NCBI GenBank assembly: GCA_964511405.1
Contig: CAZEFK010000118.1
Coordinates: forward strand, 1 to 23,458
Direction of reading: 5' to 3'
Source of the DNA: CAZEFK01 sp964511405
GTDB lineage: Bacteria; Pseudomonadota; Alphaproteobacteria; Elsterales; Elsteraceae
Length of the DNA stretch: 23,458 nt
Program-made: the position numbers and the translations under genes
In this document: positions 14,978 through 22,987 of the stretch, in pieces
How positions within the stretch are numbered: the first letter of the stretch is position 1
Layout of the letters: every line of letters starts with the position of its first letter
The notes under the pieces: generated by a model
Databases searched by the model: none
Told to the model about the DNA's origin: nothing
The model's input: the letters and a program-made list of their open reading frames with translations, nothing else

Positions 14978-15703
14978 ATGCTTGCGGCCAAACGCATCTT
15001 CCTGATCGACGACGACGCCGAGCTCGCCGACATGATCCGCGAGTACCTGGAGCCCGAGGGCTTCGCGGTCACGGTCGCCCATGACGGCCGAGGCCTGGCC
15101 GCGGGCGGCGGCGACGCCGACCTGATCGTCCTGGACGTCATGCTGCCCGGGCTGTCGGGCTTCGAGGTGCTGAAGCAGCTGCGCCAGCGCTCGGCCGTGC
15201 CGGTGATCCTGCTGACCGCGCGCGACAGCGACACCGACCGCGTGGTCGGCCTGGAGATCGGCGCCGACGACTATGTGCCGAAACCGTTCAACCCGCGCGA
15301 GCTGGTCGCCCGCATCCGCGCCGTGCTGCGCCGCACCGGCGCCGCCGGGGCGGCCGCGGGCGAGGTCGCGGTCGGCGACATCAGGCTCAACCCGGCGGCG
15401 CGCGTGGCCCGGTGCGGCGAGCGGCTCCTGGACCTGACCACGGCCGAGTTCAATCTGCTGGACCATCTGCTGCGCCGGGCCGGCCAGGTGGTCGGCCGCG
15501 ACGAGCTGTCGGCGGTGGCCTTCGGCCGCCCGCAGCCGGCCGGCGTCGACCGCAATGTCGACACGCTGGTAAGCAAGCTCCGGCGCAAGCTGGGCGGCGA
15601 TGCCGACACCCGGATCAAGACCATCCGCAATGCCGGCTACCTGTTCGCAGTGACCCCGCCGGCGCGACCGGGAGATGCCGATGCTGCGCACGCTGTTCGG
15701 TAG
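14978..15703 (+). CDS. OmpR/CpxR-family response regulator
   Basis: A 241-residue two-domain regulator. The receiver has the acidic patch D11-D13 (IDDD), phosphoacceptor D53 in VLDVMLPG, the conserved Thr in LLTARD and Lys in YVPKPF. The C-terminal winged helix runs from ~residue 128 (LTTAEFNLLDHLLRRAGQ, RNVDTLVSKLRRKL, TIRNAGYLF). ATG at 14978 is the family start; GGAGG lies about 12 bases upstream. Its last 23 bases overlap the start of the kinase gene, so the two are translated together. Targets are unknown; self-activation of the operon, including the small exported protein, is a reasonable guess. Confidence 0.95.
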   Translation: MLAAKRIFLIDDDAELADMIREYLEPEGFAVTVAHDGRGLAAGGGDADLIVLDVMLPGLSGFEVLKQLRQRSAVPVILLTARDSDTDRVVGLEIGADDYVPKPFNPRELVARIRAVLRRTGAAGAAAGEVAVGDIRLNPAARVARCGERLLDLTTAEFNLLDHLLRRAGQVVGRDELSAVAFGRPQPAGVDRNVDTLVSKLRRKLGGDADTRIKTIRNAGYLFAVTPPARPGDADAAHAVR

Positions 15704-16994
15704 GATCTTCCTGTGGTCGACCGTCGCCCAGCTGGTCACGCTGGGCAGCGCCCTGGCGCTGACCGCCCTGTACCTGCCGGAGCCGGAAGCGGCGATCGAC
15801 AACGCCTATGCGCTCTATGCCGACACGGCGGTGGCGCTCTATGAGAAGTTCGGCCCCGCGGCGCTGGATGCCTTCCTCGCCCGCACCGGCGAGGACACGC
15901 TGCTGCAGCTTCATTTCGCCAGCCACCGGCCGGACGGCCGCTGCGAACCCGGCACGGTCGAGCGCGACGGCGGCGCCACGGCGACCATCGCCGCCAAGGG
16001 CATGGACGGGGACTACTGCCTGACCGTCCACGCCAAGGCCGGCGCCCTGCCCGAATCGCCGGCCGCGTACCGCGAACGGCTGCAGATCATCCTGCTGTTC
16101 GAGCTGTTGGGCTGCGCCGGCGGCAGCTACCTGGTGGCGCGCTACCTGTCGCGCCCGATCGCGCTGCTGCGCCAGGCGGCGGCCCGGCTGGCCCGCGGCG
16201 ACCTGACCGCGCGGGTCGGCCGGCGCTATTCCCGGCGCCGCGACGAGGCCGCCGACCTGGTCCGCGAGTTCGATCATATGGCCGAGCGCATCGCCGCCCT
16301 GGTCGAGGCCCAGCGCCGGCTGATCGGCGACATCAGCCATGAGATCAAGTCGCCCCTGGCTCGCCTCAGCGTTGCGCTGGGCCTGGCCGAGCGCGCCGCC
16401 GGCGCCCATGCGCCCCGCCAGTTCGAGCGCATGCAGCGCGAGATCGAGTCGATCGCGCAGCTCTCGCGCGAGCTCCTGACCTTGGCGAGCCTGGACGCCG
16501 ATGCCCGGCGTGCCGATCCCGAGCCCGTCGACCTGGCGGCCATGGTCGACGCCGTCGTCGCCGACGCGCGCTTCGAATCGGCCAGCCGCGCCGGCGACCT
16601 GCGCGTGCATCGGCCAGCCGAGCCTGTTCTGGTCATGGGCGACCCCGACCTCTTGCGCCGCGCCGTCGAGAACGTGCTGCGCAACGCGATCTTCTACACC
16701 CCGGACGGGACGCCGGTGGACGTGCAGCTGGCCCGGCGCGGCGACGGCTGGGCGCTGATCGAGGTCAGCGACGGCGGCCCGGGCGTGCCCGAGACCGCGA
16801 TCGCCCGGCTGTTCGAGCCGTTCTACCGGGTCGACGAGGCGCGGGGGCGCCAGACCGGCGGCAGCGGCATCGGCCTGGCCATCTGCCAGCGCGCCGTGCG
16901 GCTGCATCACGGCTTCGTGCGGGCACGCAACGCCGTGCCGCACGGGCTGGTGGTCGAGATCGGCCTGCCGCTGGGTCAGGCGGCGCCGGCATGA
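15681..16994 (+). CDS. CpxA/EnvZ-like membrane sensor histidine kinase
   Basis: A 437-residue kinase. A membrane helix (~residues 8-31), a periplasmic sensor loop of about 100 residues with two cysteines (C88, C113), and a second helix (~134-154) are followed by HAMP (~155-208). HisKA contains the phosphorylated H220 in GDISHEIKSPLARL, and HATPase_c has NVLRNAIFYT, DGGPGVP and GGSGIGLAI. ATG at 15681 is preferred because GGAG lies 6 bases upstream; an ATG at 15675 would add two residues but sits directly against that site. Overlaps with both neighbours indicate a tight three-gene operon. The periplasmic Cys pair suggests an envelope or redox/metal signal, which is inference. Confidence 0.95.
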   Translation: MLRTLFGRIFLWSTVAQLVTLGSALALTALYLPEPEAAIDNAYALYADTAVALYEKFGPAALDAFLARTGEDTLLQLHFASHRPDGRCEPGTVERDGGATATIAAKGMDGDYCLTVHAKAGALPESPAAYRERLQIILLFELLGCAGGSYLVARYLSRPIALLRQAAARLARGDLTARVGRRYSRRRDEAADLVREFDHMAERIAALVEAQRRLIGDISHEIKSPLARLSVALGLAERAAGAHAPRQFERMQREIESIAQLSRELLTLASLDADARRADPEPVDLAAMVDAVVADARFESASRAGDLRVHRPAEPVLVMGDPDLLRRAVENVLRNAIFYTPDGTPVDVQLARRGDGWALIEVSDGGPGVPETAIARLFEPFYRVDEARGRQTGGSGIGLAICQRAVRLHHGFVRARNAVPHGLVVEIGLPLGQAAPA

Positions 16995-17287
16995 CCCGGG
17001 CGTCGCCCCGAATCTCCTGTCGCCTGGGCCAGGCCGCCGGCGCCGCGCTGCTGCTGGCCGGCGCCGCCGCCACCCCGGCCCTGGGCTTCACCCAGCAGCC
17101 GGGGGCGTCGCCGCCCGACGGCGCGGCGACGATCCGCTACAGCTATTCGAGCACGCTGTTCAATGTCACGGTGCGCAAGAGCGGCAGCCCGCCGCCCGCC
17201 CCGCAGCCGGCCCCGGACCTCCAGGCCCGCCATGGCGGCCTGCGCGGCTGGCTGGACGACGTCACGGACGCCCTGTTCGGCCGTTAG
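16991..17287 (+). CDS. Small exported protein in a two-component operon, function unknown
   Basis: A 98-residue protein whose ATG overlaps the kinase stop (ATGA). Residues 1-32 are a signal peptide (RISCRLGQAAGAALLLAGAA, cleavage near ALG-F). The mature ~66 residues have a short beta-type stretch (TIRYSYSSTLFNVTVRKS), a Pro-rich linker and an amphipathic C-terminal helix (LRGWLDDVTDALFG). It has no similarity to CpxP/Spy that I can see. Its position resembles that of periplasmic accessory proteins which tune the adjacent sensor, but a structural or stress role is equally possible. Confidence 0.75.
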   Translation: MTRASPRISCRLGQAAGAALLLAGAAATPALGFTQQPGASPPDGAATIRYSYSSTLFNVTVRKSGSPPPAPQPAPDLQARHGGLRGWLDDVTDALFGR

Positions 17288-17366
17288 TCTCCAGCCTTCT
17301 CCACACAACTCCATAGACGCCTTGGGCAGGATGGCGGGGCCTTGGAGGCCTGTGAGGAGAGATCGC

Positions 17367-17996
17367 ATGATCGACGCCGCCCTTCGCCAACGCGGACCTG
17401 CTGTTGGCCCGGTTGCGGCGCTGCCGCCGCGCTGGGTCCGGCTGGCCTTCACGATTCGGCGCGATGGCGTCGAGATCGGGCAGGAGCGCGTCGACATCGA
17501 GCGCGCGGGCGACCTGGAGCTGGTGCGATCGCAGACCGACGCCGTGGTGCGCCTGGGCCCCGTCACGGTCTATCGGTTTCGGCACATCGCGACCGAAACC
17601 TGGCGCGACGGGCGGCTCGAAGGACTGCAGGCTCGTACCGAGGACAACAGCGTCCGCCATCACCTGTCGATCGCGCGCGCCGGCCGCCGCCTGATCATCG
17701 CCGCCGATGGCCGGCGCCGCGACGCGCCGCTCGGGACCCTGCCCGCCAGCCTGTGGACCGTCCGCGGCGTCCGCCAGCCGCAGCTGCTCAGCACCCGCGA
17801 CGGCCGGCTGCTGCCGGTGGCGACCGAGCGGCATGTCGGGGTCAACGTCCCCGGCCTGGGCTGGCTGGAAGGCGTGCGGCTGACCCTGGACGGCGGGATC
17901 GCGCGCGAGCTCTGGTACGACGACGCTGGGCTGCTGCGCCGCCTGCGCTTCCGGGCGCGCGACGGCTCCGACATCATCTACGACCCCATGGCCTAG
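17367..17996 (+). CDS. DUF6134-like protein
   Basis: A 209-residue protein with no signal peptide from the chosen ATG (GAGGAGA lies 6 bases upstream). The pattern FTIRRDGVEIGQERVDI ... ETWRDGRLEGLQARTEDN ... LPASLWT ... GLGWLEGVRLTLDGGIARELWYDDAGLLRRLRF resembles the DUF6134 family, a beta-rich domain of unknown function. Relatives are often exported; here the N-terminus (MIDAALRQRG) is not a signal sequence, which is odd unless translation starts elsewhere. It precedes the flavin oxidase gene by 32 bp and is probably co-transcribed with it. Confidence 0.75.
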   Translation: MIDAALRQRGPAVGPVAALPPRWVRLAFTIRRDGVEIGQERVDIERAGDLELVRSQTDAVVRLGPVTVYRFRHIATETWRDGRLEGLQARTEDNSVRHHLSIARAGRRLIIAADGRRRDAPLGTLPASLWTVRGVRQPQLLSTRDGRLLPVATERHVGVNVPGLGWLEGVRLTLDGGIARELWYDDAGLLRRLRFRARDGSDIIYDPMA

Positions 17997-18028
17997 GATT
18001 CGGATGGCGGCTGCGGCATGCTCTCGGC

Positions 18029-19342
18029 ATGATCCGCCGCCGCGAAGTCCTGGCCGGCCTGGCCGCGACCGTCGCGATCCCGGTCCGCGCCGCCACCCTC
18101 GTCACCGACGTCGACGTCGTGATCGTCGGCGCCGGCATAGCCGGTCTGACCGCCGCCAAGGCGCTGGTTGCCCAGGGCCTCAAGGTGACCGTGCTCGAGG
18201 CCCGCGACCGCGTCGGCGGCCGCGCTTGGGCCGATACCAGCAATTTCGGCCGGCCGATCGACCTCGGCTGCAGCTGGCTGCACGACAGCGACGAGAACCC
18301 GCTGGTCCCGGTGATCAAAGGCCTGGGTTACGAGCTCGCCGCCGATCCGCAGAATGACGTCGTCGCCGTCGACGGCCGTGTCGGCCGCGGCGCCGACAGC
18401 AAGGCCTTCGAGAGCGCCTTCGACCGCGCAACGCGCCTCTTGGACAAGGCCGCCAAGCATGGCGACGTGCCGGCGGCATCGGTGCTGAAGCCGGCGACGC
18501 CGATCGAGCGGTTGGCCTTCGGCATGGCCGGCCCATTCGAGGCCGGCGTCGAGCTCGACCAGATGTCGGCGGCCGATCAAAGCCGCCAGCCCGAGAGCGA
18601 GCATCAGGTCCTGCTGCCGGAAAGCCTGGGCAGCGCCGTGGCCCGCTTCGGCCAAGGCCTGCCGGTGCGGCTGTCGAGCCCGGTTTCCCTGCTGCGCTGG
18701 CAGGGCGCGGGCGTCTCGGCGGAGGGCTCGTCCTTCGGACGGGTGACGGCGCAGGTCGCGGTCGTGACCGTGCCCATGGGCGTGCTGGCCGCCGGCGGCC
18801 TGCGCTTCGACCCGCCGCTGCCGGCCCGTCAGCAGGCGGCGATCGCCGGCCTGCCCATGGGCCTCCTGAACAAGGTCATCCTGCAGTTCGCCGACGACCC
18901 GTTCGACGCCGATCCCATGGACGACCTTTACGGGATCCGGCGCGACGGCGGGCTGTTCTACGTCAAGCAGCGGCTGTTCGGGAGCAATGTCGCCATGGCG
19001 TTCCTCGGCGGCCGCCTGGCCCGCGACCTCGAGGCCCGCGGCGACGATGCCGCGGTTCGGTACGTGGTCGACGCGCTGGTCGAGGTCTATGGCGGCGACG
19101 TCCGCGACCAGCTCCGTCGCAGCCGGGTGACGCGGTGGGGTTCGGACCCCTATGCCCGGGGCAGCTACTCGGCGGCGCTGCCCGGTCATGCCGATGCCCG
19201 CGCCGTGCTCAACGAGCCGGTCGAATTCCGCCTGTTCTTCGCCGGCGAGGCGTTGGACCGGACCTGGGCGACCCAGTTGGCCGGCGCCCATATGTCCGGG
19301 CTGCGGGCGGCGCAATCCGTGCAGGCGGTGCTGAGGGGATAG
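18029..19342 (+). CDS. Tat-exported flavin-containing amine oxidase
   Basis: A 437-residue FAD enzyme of the monoamine oxidase superfamily. The N-terminus IRRREVLAGLAATVAIPVRA has a twin-arginine signal, implying folding with FAD in the cytoplasm followed by Tat export. The Rossmann motif GAGIAGL (G34, G36, G39) is followed by EARDRVGGRAW, and the C-terminal flavin motif reads LFFAGEALDRTWATQLAGAHMSGLRAA. Such enzymes oxidise amines (polyamines, aromatic amines or amino acids) to aldehydes with ammonia and peroxide. The substrate cannot be named from sequence. It follows the DUF6134-like gene by 32 bp and is convergent with the AraC gene. Confidence 0.92.
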   Translation: MIRRREVLAGLAATVAIPVRAATLVTDVDVVIVGAGIAGLTAAKALVAQGLKVTVLEARDRVGGRAWADTSNFGRPIDLGCSWLHDSDENPLVPVIKGLGYELAADPQNDVVAVDGRVGRGADSKAFESAFDRATRLLDKAAKHGDVPAASVLKPATPIERLAFGMAGPFEAGVELDQMSAADQSRQPESEHQVLLPESLGSAVARFGQGLPVRLSSPVSLLRWQGAGVSAEGSSFGRVTAQVAVVTVPMGVLAAGGLRFDPPLPARQQAAIAGLPMGLLNKVILQFADDPFDADPMDDLYGIRRDGGLFYVKQRLFGSNVAMAFLGGRLARDLEARGDDAAVRYVVDALVEVYGGDVRDQLRRSRVTRWGSDPYARGSYSAALPGHADARAVLNEPVEFRLFFAGEALDRTWATQLAGAHMSGLRAAQSVQAVLRG

Positions 19343-19345
19343 CCG

Positions 19346-20181
19346 TCAGCCCCGCGCCGCGGCCGCGAAGCGGCCCGGGGTGATCCCGAATGCGCCCTTG
19401 AAGCGCTTGGTCAGGTGACTCTGCTCTGGTCGGCAAAGCCGACGGCGGCCGCGACGTCGGCCGGCGGCTCGCCCCGGGCCAGGCGCCGCCGCGCGTCGGC
19501 CAGCCGGCGCTGCAGCCGGTAGGCATGAGGCGGCAGGCCGAAGGCGCGCTGGAACTGCCGGCTGGCGTGGAACCGGCTGAGGCCCATGGCAGCGGCCAGC
19601 TCCGCCCCGGAGATGTCGCGCTCGAGCTCGGAGTCGAGGAGCGCTTGCGCTCGCGTCAGGCATGCCGGGCCGGCAGTTGCCACCGGTGACGGCGCCGCCG
19701 CGCCGGGCTGGCGGCGGTGCAGCCCCAGCAGGACCGTCGCCAGCAGCGGCTCGCGCACCAGCGCCGGGGCGCCGCCGATCCACGCCTGGTGCAGTCGGAT
19801 CACGGCGGCGGCCAGGGCCGGATCGGGGACCAACGGGTCCGGCAGGAACGGCGCCGGCGTCGGTCGGCCGAACATGTCCTCCAGGGCCCGGGCGACCAGG
19901 CCGGGCGCCAGGTAGAGCATGCGGTAGGTGAAGCCGTCGGGTGCCCCGGCATGGCCGTCATGGGCCTCGCCGTCATGCAGCGCCATCACCGTCCCGGCGG
20001 TGCTGGCGCACAGCGCGCCGCGGTAATGGAAGCTCTGGACGCCGCGCTCGGTCACGCCGATGGCGTACTGCTCATGGGCATGCCGCTCATAGCGATGGCG
20101 TCGGTAATGGGCGTGCAGCAGCTCGACGCCCTCGGGCCGGGCAGCGTACTCGCTCCACTCGTCGCGTCCGGTGCGTGCCAT
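19346..20181 (-). pseudogene. AraC-family regulator, frameshifted near the 3' end by a 5-bp duplication
   Basis: The intact frame runs from ATG 20181 for 256 codons to a TGA at 19411. It has an N-terminal cupin-type sensor domain (HAHYRRHRYERHAHEQYAIG, residues ~1-95) and a first HTH (ISGAELAAAMGLSRFHASRQF, ~190-210). It breaks off inside the second HTH at AVGFADQS. The missing end, HLTKRFKGAFGITPGR, is present in another frame up to a TGA at 19346. The break coincides with a tandem CTCTG-CTCTG (19419-19428, plus strand); removing one unit restores DQSHLTKRF exactly. So the gene was recently full-length (about 276 residues), or this is a sequencing error. It is divergent from the DUF2000 gene (59 bp between starts), its probable target. 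Confidence 0.9.
19419..19428. repeat. CTCTG tandem duplication causing the AraC frameshift
   Basis: Two adjacent copies of CTCTG lie in the coding sequence of the AraC-type regulator. One copy gives the family-standard reading; two copies shift the frame and end the protein after eight further bases of altered reading. Slippage at this site could be reversible. Confidence 0.9.
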
Positions 20182-20240
20182 CGTCCCTCGACCGCACGGC
20201 GGTACAATCCGCCCCGCCGGGCCGATCCTACCATGGCGGC

Positions 20241-20657
20241 ATGACCGAGATCCGCTTCGACACCAAGATCGTCGTCATCCTGCGCGACGATCTTCCCATT
20301 TGGCAGAAGCTCAATGTCGCCGCCTTCACCGTCAGCGGCGTCGCCAACGACCCCGAAGTCATCGGCGAGCCCTACCAGGACGGCTCCGGCAACCGCTATC
20401 TGCCGATGTTCCGCCAGCCGGTGCTGGTGTTCGCCGCCGCCGGCGACCGCTTGCGCCAGGCCTATGACCGGGCGATGGCGCTGGATGTCCGCCTGTCGAT
20501 CTTCACGGCCGACCTGTTCCGCACCGGCAATGACCGCGACAACCGCGCCGCCGTGCACGCCGTCGCCGCCGCCGACCTCGACCTGGTGGGCCTGGCCTTC
20601 CGCGACAGCCGCAAGGTTGCCGACAAGGTCACCAAGGGCCTGGCGCTGCATCCCTAG
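20241..20657 (+). CDS. DUF2000-family protein
   Basis: A 138-residue soluble protein beginning MTEIRFDTKIVVILRDDLPIWQKLNVAAF, the characteristic start of DUF2000 (a peptidyl-tRNA-hydrolase-II-like fold in solved members). It continues with GEPYQDGSGNRYLPMFRQPV and ends LVGLAFRDSRKVADKVTKGL. The biochemical role is not established. It often sits beside an AraC regulator, as here in divergent orientation. Its last four bases overlap the 3' end of the convergent REC-PAS_5 gene, with no terminator between them. Confidence 0.9.
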   Translation: MTEIRFDTKIVVILRDDLPIWQKLNVAAFTVSGVANDPEVIGEPYQDGSGNRYLPMFRQPVLVFAAAGDRLRQAYDRAMALDVRLSIFTADLFRTGNDRDNRAAVHAVAAADLDLVGLAFRDSRKVADKVTKGLALHP

Positions 20658-21562
20658 TTCAGGAAAATCCCCCCGAACAGCCAGCGGCTGCGGTCGTCGC
20701 GGCCGACCATCGGCGTCACCACCAGTTCGGGCGTCGGCCGCTCGTAGGACGGCTGGTGGCCGCTATAGTCGGCCCGGAACACGCGCGGGCCGGTGGTCGC
20801 GAGCGCGGCCCGGCACCAGCGCGCGACCACGACGCGCGCGCTCCGGTCCAGGCGGCCCAACAGGCGCCGGCCGGTCAGGTCGACCTCGGCATGAACGGTG
20901 AGCCCGGTGCCCATGACCCGCACGATCCAGTCATGCCCCTCGGCGGGCTCCAGGATGAACAGGTTCGCCAGGAGCGGCCCGATCCGGGCGGGATCGATCG
21001 CGGCCCGGGTCGGCAACCCGCCCGATGCGCTGCATTCGGCGCAATAGGCCAGGAAGGCCCGCGTGCCGGGCAGCGCCGCCCTGTCCGCGGGCCGGATGCG
21101 GTCCAGGAAGGGCAGCACCGGGCGCGGCACCTCGACGAAATTGCCCCCGGCACCCTCGCGGCCGCGCTCGGCCAAGCGAAGCACGGCGCCGAGGCGCGCT
21201 TGCGACCAGGGCTTGATCAGGAACGCCAGCGGGTCGAGCTCCGACGCGCGGGAGCGGGTCGCCATGTCGTCCTGGCCGGTCAGGAACACCACCTGGGCGC
21301 GGCTGACGCCGTGGATGCGCTGCGCCAGGTCGAGGCCGTTGGCCGTGGACCGCAGGTTTATGTCGACGAACACCAGGTCGGGATCGCCGTCGCAAATCAG
21401 CCGATAGCCGTCCTCGGCGGTGGCGGCGACGCCGACCACCTGATGGCCCATGCGGCTCAGGATCTGGCCGATGTCCTGGGCGACCAGGAACTCGTCCTCG
21501 ACGATGGCGATGCGCCGTGGGCGAGACCCGGCCGCCTGACGGTCGCCGCGGATGTCGGTCAC
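20654..21562 (-). CDS. Response regulator with N-terminal receiver and C-terminal PAS_5-type domain
   Basis: A 302-residue protein with the receiver at residues ~17-135: acidic pair E22-D23 (IVEDE), phosphoacceptor D67 in VFVDINL, LTGQ and Lys in IKPW. The C-terminal half (LPTRAAIDPARIGPLLANLFILEP ... RVMGTGLTVHAEVDLTGRRL) matches the PAS_5 family common in alphaproteobacteria, often alone and of unknown ligand. No DNA-binding or enzymatic output domain is present. The start is GTG, overlapping the TGA of the upstream single-domain regulator (GTGA), so the two are translationally coupled. It probably acts by protein contact with a kinase or effector encoded elsewhere. Confidence 0.85.
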   Translation of the reverse strand: MTDIRGDRQAAGSRPRRIAIVEDEFLVAQDIGQILSRMGHQVVGVAATAEDGYRLICDGDPDLVFVDINLRSTANGLDLAQRIHGVSRAQVVFLTGQDDMATRSRASELDPLAFLIKPWSQARLGAVLRLAERGREGAGGNFVEVPRPVLPFLDRIRPADRAALPGTRAFLAYCAECSASGGLPTRAAIDPARIGPLLANLFILEPAEGHDWIVRVMGTGLTVHAEVDLTGRRLLGRLDRSARVVVARWCRAALATTGPRVFRADYSGHQPSYERPTPELVVTPMVGRDDRSRWLFGGIFLN

Positions 21563-21933
21563 GAGGCGATCTTCGCGGCCTGGGGCGGCAACAGGGCCTG
21601 GACCGCATCTGCCAACGCGCCGAGGTCGACCGGCTTGCTGAAGGCGCGGTCGGCGCCGAAGCTCGTCGAGAACTTGAGATAACGGTCGGACGACGACATC
21701 GCGATGATCGGCAGGCCGGGACGGATCCGCCGCAGCTGGATGATCATCTCGATGCCCTCGGTGTTGGGCATGATGATGTCGGTGATCACCAGGTCGACCG
21801 GCGTCGTGGCGACGGTTTCCAGAACCCGCGAGCCATCGCGGTGAACCACCGCGGTGTGGCCCTGCCGCCGAAGCAGCGCCTCGACGACGCTGCACACCAC
21901 TTCGTCGTCGTCGACGATCAGGACCGTAGCCAT
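21559..21933 (-). CDS. Single-domain response regulator (CheY-like)
   Basis: A stand-alone receiver of 124 residues: DDD acidic patch (D8-D10), phosphoacceptor D52 in VITDIIMPN, Ser in AMSSSD and Lys in AFSKPV. ATG at 21933 is chosen because a G-run lies about 8 bases upstream; a GTG at 21942 would add three residues but sits against that site. It is the first gene of a two-gene operon with the REC-PAS_5 regulator and shares a GTGA overlap with it. The pair may form a phosphorelay, or compete for one orphan kinase; no kinase gene is adjacent. Confidence 0.92.
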   Translation of the reverse strand: MATVLIVDDDEVVCSVVEALLRRQGHTAVVHRDGSRVLETVATTPVDLVITDIIMPNTEGIEMIIQLRRIRPGLPIIAMSSSDRYLKFSTSFGADRAFSKPVDLGALADAVQALLPPQAAKIAS

Positions 21934-22033
21934 CCCGGACACCCCCCGACGCAGTGCCGGCTCCCATCCCTGTTGGACAGGCAGGATAGGATGGGCCGGG
22001 TCGGGCCGGACTCAGGAAGGCTGTCTAGATCAG

Positions 22034-22046
22034 TTATCGTCGATAA
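22034..22046. promoter_or_regulatory. Perfect palindrome upstream of the receiver operon
   Basis: TTATCG-T-CGATAA, 6-bp perfect arms with a 1-base centre, in an AT-rich patch about 100 bp upstream of the single-domain regulator start and 24 bp beyond the DUF6356 stop codon. In such GC-rich DNA an AT-rich palindrome stands out as a candidate operator for the minus-strand operon. The regulator is unknown. Confidence 0.45.
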
Positions 22047-22069
22047 TTGTGATTGTGACGGCCGCCACG

Positions 22070-22315
22070 CTAGCCGGCCCGCGCCTCGAGGCCGGAAGTC
22101 CCTGCGGTGGCGCGGCGGCGGTTGCGCACCATGCGGTCGTGCAGGCGCTCGACCCGGACGCTGGCCGTGCGCACGAACAGGAAGGGCAGCAGGGCATGGA
22201 CCGCGCAGGCGAAGCCCGCGATCAGCAACTCGCGCGCGAACCAGCCGGCCGTGGCCATATGCTCGCCATAGGTCTCGCCGACCGACTCCGGATGCTCGGT
22301 GAACAGGCTCTTCAT
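22070..22315 (-). CDS. DUF6356-family small membrane protein
   Basis: An 81-residue protein. The N-terminus FTEHPESVGETYGEHMATA and the single membrane segment ELLIAGFACAVHALLPFLFV, followed by a basic Arg-rich tail, match DUF6356 proteins seen in many alphaproteobacteria. The role is unknown. The basic tail predicts a cytoplasmic C-terminus. It is divergent from the Lrp-type regulator with 122 bp between starts. It lacks an obvious partner gene. Confidence 0.85.
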   Translation of the reverse strand: MKSLFTEHPESVGETYGEHMATAGWFARELLIAGFACAVHALLPFLFVRTASVRVERLHDRMVRNRRRATAGTSGLEARAG

Positions 22316-22437
22316 GGCCGGGCGCTCCCGCTGGATGCTGCAGTGATGGCAGTCTAGCCGGGAGGGACTGGAAAGAGTTACCAAAGGCATCTACGAATCA
22401 CCTCGAACGTCGAATTTCCTTCTAAAAGGCAGCCCCG

Positions 22438-22905
22438 TTGGACAGCATCGATCGCAAGATCCTTACCATCCTGCAGCAGGACGCCACCCTGCCCGTGGCC
22501 GAGATCGCCCAGCGCGTCGGGTTGTCGCCGACCCCCTGCTGGCGCCGGATCCAGCTGCTGGAGAAGGCCGGGGTGATCCGGCATCGGGTGGCGCTGCTCG
22601 ATCGCAAGGCCCTCAATCTGGGCGTGACCGTGTTCGTCGCTGTCAAGACCAACCAGCACAACAGTGCCTGGCTCGCAAAATTCGCAGCCGCCGTGACCGA
22701 CATCCACGAAGTGGTCGAGTTCTATCGGATGAGCGGCGACATCGACTACCTGCTGCGCGTGGTGGTGCCGGACATCGCCGCCTACGACGCCGTCTACAAG
22801 CGGCTGATCCAGGCGGCCGAGCTGTTCGACGTCAGCTCCAGCTTCGCCATGGAGGAGATCAAGTACACCACGGCCCTGCCGCTCGATTATGTCGAGACCG
22901 AGTGA
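22438..22905 (+). CDS. Lrp/AsnC-family transcriptional regulator
   Basis: A 155-residue regulator with an N-terminal helix-turn-helix (LPVAEIAQRVGLSPTPCWRRIQLLEKAGVI, residues ~17-46) and a C-terminal RAM/ACT-like ligand domain (from ~65), typical of a dimer or octamer that senses an amino acid. Translation appears to start at TTG: the family start is M-D-x-I-D-R-K-I-L and no ATG or GTG fits upstream. AAAAGG lies 8 bases before it. The rare start codon may keep the level low. The divergent DUF6356 gene, or xdhA 82 bp downstream, could be targets; neither link is shown. Confidence 0.93.
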   Translation: MDSIDRKILTILQQDATLPVAEIAQRVGLSPTPCWRRIQLLEKAGVIRHRVALLDRKALNLGVTVFVAVKTNQHNSAWLAKFAAAVTDIHEVVEFYRMSGDIDYLLRVVVPDIAAYDAVYKRLIQAAELFDVSSSFAMEEIKYTTALPLDYVETE

Positions 22906-22987
22906 GCGGGCAAATCCTGACCGAGTGGACAATCCTGCGCCGCCGACCTAGCGTTTTCCGCTGACCAGGACGACGGAGAGCGACGGG

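Noticed and set aside
22906..22987. Loose direct repeat (GAGTG ... AATCCTG twice) before xdhA considered as an operator
   Set aside because: The spacing differs between the two copies (8 and 3 bases), and the first overlaps the end of the Lrp gene; too weak to call.
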